A DNA stretch of 64,000 nucleotides from Coriobacteriaceae bacterium. GTDB taxonomy: Bacteria > Actinomycetota > Coriobacteriia > Coriobacteriales > QAMH01. The stretch is from contig DAJPGJ010000001.1 of NCBI GenBank assembly GCA_025992705.1, positions 930,001-994,000 of the forward strand. Reading direction: 5' to 3'. The notes under the pieces are model-generated. The model made no database searches and had not been told where the DNA came from. It saw only the letters and a list, made by a program, of their open reading frames with translations. This document shows, piece by piece, positions 36,296-43,547 of this stretch (its first letter is position 1; each line of letters starts with the position of its first letter). A program made the position numbers and the translations under genes.

Positions 36296-36793
36296 ATGAA
36301 ACCCGATATCCATCCCGATTACGTCGAGTGCACGGTGCGCTGCAGCTGCGGCAACACCTTCAAGACCCGCTCGACCAAACCCGAGCTCGTCGTCGATCTG
36401 TGCAACGAGTGCCACCCGTTCTTCACGGGTCAGCAGAAGTTCGTCGATACCGGCGGACGCGTCCAGCGTTTCTCCAACAAGTTCGGTTCTGCTGCAGACC
36501 AGCTCAAGGAGCGCAAGGCAGCCGAGAAGGCCGCCAAGCAGGCTGCCGCCGCCGAGAAGGCCGCCAAGGCCGCCGAGGAGCGCGCTGCCAAGCAGGCCGC
36601 CAAGGAAGAGCGTGCCAAGAAGTATGCCGAGAAGGCCGCTCGTGATGCCGAGAAGGCCGAGAAGGAAGCTGCTGCTGCCGAGGACGAGGCCAAGGAAGAG
36701 GAAGGCGTGTCCGAGGTCGCCGAGGCTGCTGCGGAGGCAGCTGAGGCCGAGCAGGCCACCGAGGAGGCTACTGCCGAGGAGAGCGCCGAGTAA
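36296..36793 (+). CDS. rpmE: 50S ribosomal protein L31 with long Ala/Lys/Glu tail
   Basis: Residues 1-68 are a standard zinc-type L31: [52 protein letters not shown] with four cysteines. Normal L31 ends there; this protein runs on to 165 aa with a helical, very low-complexity tail, first Lys/Ala-rich and then Glu/Ala-rich. The tail stays in frame to a clean stop followed by a terminator, so it is probably real. rho-rpmE adjacency is common, but the usual next gene prfA is absent here. Confidence 0.93.
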   Translation: MKPDIHPDYVECTVRCSCGNTFKTRSTKPELVVDLCNECHPFFTGQQKFVDTGGRVQRFSNKFGSAADQLKERKAAEKAAKQAAAAEKAAKAAEERAAKQAAKEERAKKYAEKAARDAEKAEKEAAAAEDEAKEEEGVSEVAEAAAEAAEAEQATEEATAEESAE

Positions 36794-36814
36794 CCCTCGC
36801 ATCCAAAGAAGCGT

Positions 36815-36846
36815 AAAACGCCGTCCCATTCGGGGCGGCGTTTTTC
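36815..36846 (+). terminator. Terminator after rpmE
   Basis: AAAACGCCGTCCC (36815-36827) pairs with GGGGCGGCGTTTT (36832-36844) with one G-T wobble, ending in a run of T. It begins 22 bp after the rpmE stop. Confidence 0.85.
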
Positions 36847-36943
36847 GTTCGTCTGCGCAATTACGTTCAAGAATGTTTCTCGCTATGGCAGTATGCTTGC
36901 GAGACATTGGCAATGGCAAGCGTGTTGACTGGAATGGCACGGC

Positions 36944-37777
36944 ATGGTTCACATCAGAAAAGACGATGCGGTCAGCCCGACGCAAGCGAATCCCGCATGC
37001 GTGGTTGCGCCACTGCGCCATATCGAGGGCGAACGGAGGACCTACGAAGGCTTTCTACAGCCGTTTGCATCTCATTCCCATAGCCACTATGCCATCGGCT
37101 TTGTTCGTCGTGGCATGCGGACGCTCGAGTGCAATGGCGAGACACATGCGCTTGTGCCCGGTGATGTCGCCGTATTCAATCCCGGTGACGTGCACGGGTG
37201 CGTTCAGAGTGGGGAAGGACCCTTCGCGTACGACAGTTTCGCCTTGCCTGAACGCGCGTTTGGCTCGACAAAGCTTGCGGGGCCGGTTCTGAGAAACTGT
37301 GGCGCGCGTGATGCGTTCACGATGTTTGCGGATGCCGTGAAATGCGCCGCTGACAGACATGGGGCCGAGGATGCGCTGTTCGCCTTGCGAGATGCCCTTT
37401 CGAAGGATGGTGTGGCGGAATCGATCGCATCGGTCCCGCGGCGCAATCGTGAGGCCGCGTTAAGGACGTACGCCTACCTTCGTGGGCACATGGCAGACCC
37501 TGTCGTGGTGGGGGAGCTCGCGCAATGGGAGGGAATCTCGGAGTTTGCGCTTATCAGGGCGTATAAGAGCGAGTTTTCCATCACGCCGTCCCAGCACCTC
37601 CTCTCGATGCGGGTCGACTGCGCTCGCGATCTTCTTGTCCGCGGGGTGAGTCCTGCTGACGTGGCGGCCGCAACCGGCTTCTCCGATCAGGCCCATCTCA
37701 CGCGTGCTTTCAAGCAGCGCATCGGTTCTACGCCCGCTGCCTATCGTGCGATGGTTACCGGGGGCGACGTTCAGTGA
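36944..37777 (+). CDS. AraC family transcriptional regulator with N-terminal cupin
   Basis: A 277-aa protein. The N-terminal half is an AraC-type cupin (HSHSHYAIGFVRRGMRTLECNG, LVPGDVAVFNPGDVHGC), and the C-terminal half has two helix-turn-helix motifs (VVGELAQWEGISEFALIRAYKSEFSITPSQHL and SPADVAAATGFSDQAHLTRAFKQRIGSTPAAYRA). It overlaps the following EamA exporter gene by 4 bp (GTGA), so it probably regulates that exporter in response to the effector bound by the cupin. The ligand cannot be predicted. Confidence 0.92.
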   Translation: MVHIRKDDAVSPTQANPACVVAPLRHIEGERRTYEGFLQPFASHSHSHYAIGFVRRGMRTLECNGETHALVPGDVAVFNPGDVHGCVQSGEGPFAYDSFALPERAFGSTKLAGPVLRNCGARDAFTMFADAVKCAADRHGAEDALFALRDALSKDGVAESIASVPRRNREAALRTYAYLRGHMADPVVVGELAQWEGISEFALIRAYKSEFSITPSQHLLSMRVDCARDLLVRGVSPADVAAATGFSDQAHLTRAFKQRIGSTPAAYRAMVTGGDVQ

Positions 37778-38673
37778 GGTACCATCTTGTCGCGTTGTTC
37801 ACCATTCTCGTCTGGGGTCTCACCTTTGTCTCGACCAAGGTGCTCCTCGTCGATTTCACGCCATTGCAGATCCTGGCGATTCGCTTTGTCATCGGCACGA
37901 TCGCGCTTTGTATCCTACGTCCGCACGCCATGCACCTGCACGAGCGTCGTCATGAATGGCTCTTCGTTCTTGCCGGGGCAACGGGCATCGCCGCATATTA
38001 CCTGCTCGAGAACATCGCGCTCGTGTTCACGACGGCGACGGCCGTGGGCGTCATCGTGGCGGCTTCGCCGTTGTTCACGGCAATCATCGCGATGGCGCGC
38101 GGGGATCGCTCCGCCCTGAGCGTGCGCTTCGTCATCGGCTTTCTATTGGCGATGGGCGGTCTCGTGCTCGTCGGCGTGAGCACGGGTGGCGAGGACGCGA
38201 TGTCGGCCTTTGGCGGCCTCTCATATCTCGGCGACCTGCTCGCTCTTCTGGCGGCCGTCGTCTGGGCCGTCTACTCGATGCTTGTCAAGCGCATCGGCGA
38301 ACTTGGCTACGAGACCATCGCGTCCACCAAGCGCACCTTTCTCTGGGGTCTCGTCTTCATCATCCCGACGAGCATTTTGCTTGGTGGCGACTTGCTCGCG
38401 GTGCACGAGGCGCTTGCCTGGTATAATCTCGCGAATCTGCTTTTCCTGGGACTAATCGCCTCCGCGGCGTGCTTCGTAACCTGGAACGTGGCGGTGCGCA
38501 GGCTCGGCGCCGTGGTCTCGACGACGTACATCTACCTCGTCCCCGCTATCACGGCGACCGCCTCGATCATCCTGCTGGGCGAGCCACTCACCGTGCCCAT
38601 CGTCACCGGGTTGGCGCTCACCATCGCGGGCCTGGTCCTCTCGCAGCGTGGCCAGGCCGAACGAGAGGTATAA
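37774..38673 (+). CDS. EamA/DMT superfamily transporter
   Basis: A 299-aa protein with ten hydrophobic segments in two EamA repeats: an N-terminal half with FTILVWGLTFVSTKVLL and FVIGFLLAMGGLVLVGVSTGG, and a C-terminal half with LLALLAAVVWAVYSMLVKRI and LVPAITATASIILLGEPLTVP. Likely exports a metabolite or amino acid. Translationally coupled to the AraC regulator upstream. Confidence 0.9.
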   Translation: MRYHLVALFTILVWGLTFVSTKVLLVDFTPLQILAIRFVIGTIALCILRPHAMHLHERRHEWLFVLAGATGIAAYYLLENIALVFTTATAVGVIVAASPLFTAIIAMARGDRSALSVRFVIGFLLAMGGLVLVGVSTGGEDAMSAFGGLSYLGDLLALLAAVVWAVYSMLVKRIGELGYETIASTKRTFLWGLVFIIPTSILLGGDLLAVHEALAWYNLANLLFLGLIASAACFVTWNVAVRRLGAVVSTTYIYLVPAITATASIILLGEPLTVPIVTGLALTIAGLVLSQRGQAEREV

Positions 38674-38674
38674 T
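38669..38674 (+). promoter_or_regulatory. Possible -10 box for fic
   Basis: TATAAT spans the stop codon of the EamA gene, 66 bp before the fic ATG. The -35 position is poor. It suggests that fic can be transcribed on its own. Confidence 0.4.
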
Positions 38675-38740
38675 CTCGTCGTGCTTTCGATGATACCTGC
38701 AGGGGACATTCGAGACGTATTTTTCGAAGACGAGGAACGC

Positions 38741-39352
38741 ATGGCTCTCGAGAACAAGCTCGGCATACAAGATGATATTGAGTTGGCTCACGAGGAGGAG
38801 AAGCTCAGCAAGATGCGAGCGCTCGAGCTCTTCGAGAGCGGTATGTCCGATGAATTCGAAATCGGGACGTTTGCAGGTCTTGCGCAAGTTCACGCGCAGC
38901 TTTTCCAGGATGTCTACGACTTTGCTGGTCAGATGCGGACTGTCGACATCGCAAAAGGCGGTTTTCGCTTCGCCTCTGTGCTCTATCTCGATGATGCGCT
39001 TGCGGCGATAGATAGGATGCCGCAATCGACCTTCGACGAGATAATCGAGAAATACGTCGAGATGAACGTCGCCCATCCTTTCAGGGAAGGAAACGGTAGG
39101 AGCATGCGCATCTGGCTCGACGCGATCTTGAGACGTGAGCTCGGCGTCGTGGTGGATTGGAGTCGCGTGGGTAAGGAAGACTACCTCTCCGCGATGGAGC
39201 GCAGCCCCTTGAAGGACGTCGAGATCAAAGCGCTTCTTGCGGAGGCATTGACCGACCGCATCGATGATCGCCAGGTCTACATGAAAGGTATCGACGCGAG
39301 CTATCGCTACGAAGGCTATGGCACGTACACGACCGCCGAGCTCGGTGCATAG
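38741..39352 (+). CDS. fic: Fic domain adenylyltransferase with C-terminal inhibitory helix (class III)
   Basis: A 203-aa Fic protein. The catalytic loop HPFREGNGR starts at H112 and follows VEMNVAHP. The N-terminal flap region IGTFAGLAQVHAQLF precedes it. Near the C-terminus S187-YRY-E191-G192 fits the (S/T)xxxE(G/N) inhibitory motif, placed as in the class III enzyme NmFic, so it should be auto-inhibited and need no antitoxin gene. Family members transfer AMP to targets such as DNA gyrase. The ATG at 38741 gives the standard MALENKLG start; earlier in-frame starts (38648, 38690) overlap eamA or its promoter. Confidence 0.92.
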   Translation: MALENKLGIQDDIELAHEEEKLSKMRALELFESGMSDEFEIGTFAGLAQVHAQLFQDVYDFAGQMRTVDIAKGGFRFASVLYLDDALAAIDRMPQSTFDEIIEKYVEMNVAHPFREGNGRSMRIWLDAILRRELGVVVDWSRVGKEDYLSAMERSPLKDVEIKALLAEALTDRIDDRQVYMKGIDASYRYEGYGTYTTAELGA

Positions 39353-39518
39353 CGAAGGTGACGCAGGACGTAGTATTGTTCTTTCCAGGACGAGACGAGG
39401 TTTTCATCTACGGTAAGAAAATACCACCAAGACGGCTTTACATCGTTGGCTTGGAAGCGCCCTGCCATGTCAAAAGGTCTTTACATGAGTCGCTGGGCTG
39501 GGGTTTGCCGAGGCTGCC

Positions 39519-39977
39519 TCATTGCATAGGGTCCAGGGCGAGCAGCGCATCGCATATGTCGTTCTGGACGAGCGACCTCATGCTGTCAGCATATGCCGAT
39601 GTGTCGGCGTGCCTGAGCGAGGAAACGATACGCGGCATCAAATGCGGTTTCGTTTCGGCAAGCTTCGGGAGGGATTTTATGCACTGTCGGGCGGTGATGG
39701 GCTTGACGTCGGTCACGTGATCCAGATACTCATCGATGATTCCATCGATCTTTCCCGCCTCATCCCATTTCGCATTGCAGGCAATCAAGGCCAGCCCACG
39801 AGTCCGGACATAGGAATTGGAATCGCGCATCATCTCGATGAAGCTGTCGATGTGAGCATAGACGGCTTCGTCCGAGTCGCTCGTCCCTTGCAGCGATTGC
39901 AAGGCGCGATAGGCATCGCGGTTGTTCGGGCATCGGAGCATGCATACCTGTTCTGCAATGTTCAAGCAATCAGGCAA
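39519..39977 (-). CDS. HEAT-repeat-like helical protein of unknown function
   Basis: A 152-aa protein on the minus strand, composed of repeated helix pairs (AYRALQSLQGTSDSDEAVYAHIDSFIEMM, SYVRTRGLALIACNAKW, ARQCIKSLPKLAETKP, IVSSLRHAD), as in small HEAT/armadillo-type proteins. I do not recognise a specific function. TTG at 39977 has a purine-rich GGAAGAAG 5 bp upstream. The opposite-strand frame at 39358-39720 has less protein-like composition and is rejected. Confidence 0.7.
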   Translation of the reverse strand: MPDCLNIAEQVCMLRCPNNRDAYRALQSLQGTSDSDEAVYAHIDSFIEMMRDSNSYVRTRGLALIACNAKWDEAGKIDGIIDEYLDHVTDVKPITARQCIKSLPKLAETKPHLMPRIVSSLRHADTSAYADSMRSLVQNDICDALLALDPMQ

Positions 39978-40162
39978 TGCTCTTCTTCCTTCTCAATAGT
40001 TTGCAGTGGGGACGAATCGTTGCAGCCCCGGCTTCTTTTCGCCTCGTCCCAATTCAGTCGCCTGTGGGCCGTTGAGAACCTGCATGTGCTTTCGACGGCG
40101 TAGTATAAAACATCGAATCATGCTTAACTCATCCTTGTTTGTCTTGGCGCTAGGTTGGAGGA

Positions 40163-40723
40163 ATGATCATCCTGATAGGTGGAGCAAGCCATACAGGCAA
40201 GACCCTTTTAGGCGACCTTGAGGTCGACTCCCTGCTTGCCGACGATTACGATGCGGCTGCACGGTTGTTTTGCGACACGGTTCATGCGGTCAACGCTCGC
40301 GATTACGCAGCCGATCAGCTCGATGCTTGGGCGCCCTGCGACGACCAGCACCGTGCGCAAATCGTCAAGAAACTTGCGGGGCAGAAGACGGCCAGCGTCA
40401 AGGAACGCGGCATCATCGTGGGATTCGGGAGTCTGGATGACAAGGGCGACGTCGACATGCTCTTCGTGCATAAGGACAGACAGGGTCAGGGCATAGGGAG
40501 CACCATCCTAGAAGAGCTGGAGCACATGGCGGTCGAACGAGGAAAAGAACACGTTTCATTGTTCTCGTCGATAACGGCAAAGCCGTTCTTTGAGCATGTG
40601 GGATATGCGGTCGAGCGCGAGAACAGTGCGGTCAGAAACGGCGTGCCGCTTGCGAATTACCTGATGAGCAAGCGGTTGCAGGAGGGGAAGACGCCGCGAG
40701 ACGTTGATGCCGGCTGGGCCTAG
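40163..40723 (+). CDS. GNAT acetyltransferase with a grafted P-loop fragment at its N-terminus
   Basis: A 186-aa protein. Residues 1-16 (MIILIGGASHTGKTLL) are the start of a P-loop kinase with a full Walker A. From about residue 27 the sequence is a GNAT acetyltransferase (DYDAAARLFCDTVHAVNARDYAADQLDAWAP, then MLFVHKDRQGQGIGSTILEELE as acetyl-CoA site and FFEHVGYAVERENSAVRNGV). There is no room for a kinase fold, so the P-loop piece is probably the remnant of a lost gene fused by deletion. No other in-frame start exists before the GNAT part. GGAGGA lies unusually close to the ATG. Confidence 0.82.
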   Translation: MIILIGGASHTGKTLLGDLEVDSLLADDYDAAARLFCDTVHAVNARDYAADQLDAWAPCDDQHRAQIVKKLAGQKTASVKERGIIVGFGSLDDKGDVDMLFVHKDRQGQGIGSTILEELEHMAVERGKEHVSLFSSITAKPFFEHVGYAVERENSAVRNGVPLANYLMSKRLQEGKTPRDVDAGWA

Positions 40724-40835
40724 GTCGACGGACAGCCCCGATATCCATGCCCCAACAGTCCACAACCAACTAGTCCGCCTCCTACTAGGTTTCGAGATTC
40801 TTCTGTAAGGTAGTGTATTGCAGAGTCTTATCGAC

Positions 40836-40982
40836 GCGCATTTTTGCCGAAAGTCTAGGATTGCGGGGCATCTCGTGCGCATTTTTGCCGAGAGTCTAGG
40901 GCTTGTCGGTGCTGCATGCGCATTTTCGACGAAAGTCTAGGATTCATGGCGAGAATTCCTAGACATGCAAGGAAAATGCGCA
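40836..40982. repeat. Array of three direct and one inverted site with 41-bp period
   Basis: Sites of about 25 bp begin GCGCATTTT and end GTCTAGGA; the middle eight bases vary. Direct copies start at 40836, 40877 and 40918, exactly 41 bp apart. A fourth, inverted copy ends at 40981 with the same internal spacing. The array lies in the 317-bp gap between the 3' ends of the GNAT gene (plus) and the XRE gene (minus), which otherwise shows nothing. It may be a protein-binding array or a small dispersed repeat; the spacers (about 16 bp) are too short for CRISPR. Confidence 0.8.
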
Positions 40983-41040
40983 GAGGCTTCGACAGTGCGT
41001 GACGCGAGCCATTGCATGAACCCCTTGACTTCTCATATCT

Positions 41041-41301
41041 TCATTTCAACTTGCTCATCGCGTAGTCCGGACCTCCGTCGTTTCTGGTGAAGAGTTCGAC
41101 GATCTCCACGTCGAGGCCCGATGCGATTTTGGAAAGCGCATCAAGGGTGGGATTTGCCTTGCCGCCCTCGATGCTGCAGATGTAGGCATAGTCCATGCCG
41201 ACCATGTGGGCGAGCTTACGCAGGGAGAGGCCCTGTTCCTCTCTGAATCTGTTGATCGCGGCGCCGACCAGACGCCTGTTCTGCAGGCCCTGCGAATCCA
41301 T
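41041..41301 (-). CDS. XRE family helix-turn-helix regulator
   Basis: An 86-aa single-domain regulator: VGAAINRFREEQGLSLRKLAHMVGMDYAYICSIEGGKANPTLDALSKIASGLDVEIVELF is a complete HTH_3 fold. The longer frame up to 41397 adds a non-homologous Cys-rich segment. I place the start at the ATG at 41301, although AGGA lies very near it. It is divergent from a small ORF at 41431, and its 3' end faces the 41-bp-period array. Confidence 0.85.
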   Translation of the reverse strand: MDSQGLQNRRLVGAAINRFREEQGLSLRKLAHMVGMDYAYICSIEGGKANPTLDALSKIASGLDVEIVELFTRNDGGPDYAMSKLK

Positions 41302-41430
41302 TTCCTGAGCGTATGTGATAGCATGATGCGGGCGTTGGGCTAAGAAACAACAAACCGTATATGATTTATAGCAAAGGCAGATAAGAGCGTTTTGCACAGC
41401 GTATATCGCTCTGTAGAAGCTTTTTCGTGT

Positions 41431-41658
41431 ATGAAAGTCGATATGACATTTCGAGACATATCACATATGGGCGCCGAGGACCTGACTTGTCAGGTTAACG
41501 AGCTTTATTGCGAGTTGGGCAAGCGCATCTTCGAGGACAAGAAGGCCGACGAGGAGCTCTATCTCCAATATTCCGATCTCTTCTTCCGGATTACGCAGGC
41601 GCTCGAGGCACGGCAATCTTCTGCTGCCGATGACTCATCAGGAAGCGCGACGCCCTAG
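41431..41658 (+). CDS. Small hypothetical protein divergent from the XRE regulator
   Basis: Open frame of 75 aa from the ATG at 41431 (other in-frame ATGs at 41443 and 41467). The centre is a plausible amphipathic helical protein (LTCQVNELYCELGKRIFEDKKADEELYLQYSDLFFRITQALEA) with an Ala/Ser-rich tail. No family recognised, and no clear Shine-Dalgarno fixes the start. Protein-like composition and position make it likelier real than not; it might be a target of the divergent regulator. Confidence 0.5.
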   Translation: MKVDMTFRDISHMGAEDLTCQVNELYCELGKRIFEDKKADEELYLQYSDLFFRITQALEARQSSAADDSSGSATP

Positions 41659-41720
41659 CTTACGAGCGCCGCTGATTTGCGAATTCTGACGATTCGGTGC
41701 ATGTTTACGCTCTGTTCTCA

Positions 41721-41745
41721 TACTAGTTCGCGCTTTTGACTAGTA
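41721..41745. promoter_or_regulatory. Inverted repeat upstream of thyX
   Basis: TACTAGT (41721-41727) and ACTAGTA (41739-41745) form a perfect 7-bp inverted repeat with an 11-bp spacer, 65 bp before the thyX ATG. A TTGACT (41736-41741) overlaps it. Possible operator; no regulator can be named. Confidence 0.35.
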
Positions 41746-41809
41746 TGGTGCAATCACTGACGATGAGGCTACGCACTTCATATCTCACGCCCTTGGAAAG
41801 GATGCTTTC

Positions 41810-42484
41810 ATGAACGTCGAGCTGCTTTATCACACGCCCGATCCTCAGCGTGCCGTTGCGACGGCAGCGCGGCTTTGCTATGCCCCCGTGGGCGCCGCCG
41901 AGCTCATGGAGGCCCTGTCCGAGGAGCGCATCGAGAAGGTCCTGCACACCATTCTCGAGAGCGGCCACTTCTCGACACTCGAGCATGCGAGCTATACCTT
42001 TGCCATCGACGGCGTCTCGCGCGCGATGACGCATCAGCTCGTCCGTCATCGTCTCGCTTCGTACAACCAGCAGTCGCAACGCTACGTCACCTTCAAGGAG
42101 GAGCCGGAGTTCATCGTACCGCAGACCGTCATCGATGCCGGTGCCGAGGCCGAGTATGATCAGGCTGCCCGTGCCGCGTTCAAGGCGTATGCCGACCTCG
42201 TCGAGCGAGGCGTCCCCGCCGAGGACGCTCGCTATCTGCTGCCCAACGCATGCGAGACCAAGATAGTCGTGACCATGAACATCCGCGAGCTTCTTCACTT
42301 CTTCGAGCTACGCTGCTGCAATCGTGCCCAATGGGAGATTCGTGCGGTCGCTTGCCGCATGCTCGAGCTTGTACGCCCCACCGCGCCGCTCATCTTTGCC
42401 CAGGCGGGTCCCGGTTGCGTGAAGGGCGCATGTCCCGAAGGCAAGATGACCTGCGGTAATCCCTGGCAGCGAGTGGAGTTGTAG
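41810..42484 (+). CDS. thyX: FAD-dependent thymidylate synthase ThyX
   Basis: A 224-aa flavoprotein that methylates dUMP using methylene-THF and reduced FAD. The ThyX motif RHRLASYNQQSQRY is intact, as are LEHASYTFAIDGVSRAMTHQ and RELLHFFELRCCNRAQWEIR. No thyA is present in the window. The ATG has GGAAAGG upstream. A DUF1385 protein follows after 3 bp. Confidence 0.96.
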   Translation: MNVELLYHTPDPQRAVATAARLCYAPVGAAELMEALSEERIEKVLHTILESGHFSTLEHASYTFAIDGVSRAMTHQLVRHRLASYNQQSQRYVTFKEEPEFIVPQTVIDAGAEAEYDQAARAAFKAYADLVERGVPAEDARYLLPNACETKIVVTMNIRELLHFFELRCCNRAQWEIRAVACRMLELVRPTAPLIFAQAGPGCVKGACPEGKMTCGNPWQRVEL

Positions 42485-42487
42485 GCT

Positions 42488-43531
42488 TTGAGCGAATCAC
42501 GCAAGGCATTTGCTGCGGATTGCGACGTCCAAACGCGGACGCATATCGGTGGGCAGGCGCTCATCGAGGGCATCATGATGCGCGGTCGCTACAATTGGGC
42601 GGTTGCCGTCCGCCAGCCAGATGGTGAGATCTACACCGAGGAACACGATCTGGCTTCCGGGCGCAAGAAGAACGCCTGGATGTACTGGCCCGTTATCCGT
42701 GGCTGCACCGCCTTCGTGGAATCCTTGGCGCTTGGTTACAAAGCGCTCGGTATCTCGAGCGAGCATGCTTACGATTGGGACGAGGAAGAGGACGAGCTCG
42801 CCGAGGACGGCGAGACGAAGAAGAAGTCCGCTGGTACGAGCGTCCTCATGACCGTCTCGATGCTCGTCGGCATCGTGCTCGGCATCGCAATCTTCATCAT
42901 CCTGCCCGCAGCGCTGAGCAATCTCGTTCTCGGTGAATCGAACATGAACTCCGTTGCCTGGAACATCTTCGACGGCATCGTGCGTGTGGCCATCTTCATC
43001 GTCTACATATGGCTCATCAGCCTCATGAAGGATATCCGGCGCATGTTCAGCTACCACGGAGCCGAGCACAAGACCATCCATTGCTTCGAGCATGGCGAAT
43101 CGCTTGAGCCCGGGGTCGCCATGCGTTTTCCGCGCTTGCACGTACGCTGTGGCACGGCCTTCATCATCATGGTCATGCTCATCGCCATCTTCGTCTACAC
43201 GGCGCTCGGTCAGCCCATCAACGCGCTTGTCGATCTGACGGGCGTCACCGAAGGCCCGTTGCGCTTCGTCCTCATCATGCTCACGCGCATCATCCTGCTG
43301 CCGCTCATTGCTGGCGTATCCTACGAGGTGACGGTCAAGTGGGCTGGTACGCATCCAGACAACAAGCTTGTCCGCATCATTCTGTGGCCTGGCATGCAGA
43401 TGCAGCGTCTGACGACGAATCCTCCTGACGAGGGTATGATTGAATGCGCTATTGCGGCGATGAACATCGTGCTGGCGCGTGAGGAGCTCGAGGCACGCAA
43501 GGCCGCGCAGCAAGATGGCGCGGGCCAATAG
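42488..43531 (+). CDS. DUF1385 (YqhQ-like) membrane protein
   Basis: A 347-aa integral membrane protein: IGGQALIEGIMMRGRYNWAVAVR, GCTAFVESLALGYKALGIS, RRMFSYHGAEHKTIHCFEHGE and PRLHVRCGTAFIIMVMLIAIF are the DUF1385 landmarks, with four to five membrane helices in the middle and C-terminal parts. Function unknown; in Firmicutes yqhQ is often near prfA or efp/pepP genes. TTG start at 42488, 3 bp after thyX. Confidence 0.88.
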   Translation: MSESRKAFAADCDVQTRTHIGGQALIEGIMMRGRYNWAVAVRQPDGEIYTEEHDLASGRKKNAWMYWPVIRGCTAFVESLALGYKALGISSEHAYDWDEEEDELAEDGETKKKSAGTSVLMTVSMLVGIVLGIAIFIILPAALSNLVLGESNMNSVAWNIFDGIVRVAIFIVYIWLISLMKDIRRMFSYHGAEHKTIHCFEHGESLEPGVAMRFPRLHVRCGTAFIIMVMLIAIFVYTALGQPINALVDLTGVTEGPLRFVLIMLTRIILLPLIAGVSYEVTVKWAGTHPDNKLVRIILWPGMQMQRLTTNPPDEGMIECAIAAMNIVLAREELEARKAAQQDGAGQ

Positions 43532-43547
43532 AGGGAAAGGGAAGAGC

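Noticed and set aside
39358..39720. 120-aa plus-strand frame after fic
   Set aside because: Overlaps the 3' half of the HEAT-like minus-strand gene; Cys/Ser/His-rich composition without domain signs; the minus-strand frame is more protein-like.
40836..40982. Possible CRISPR array
   Set aside because: Repeats are degenerate in the middle, spacers are only about 16 bp, one copy is inverted and no cas genes are present.
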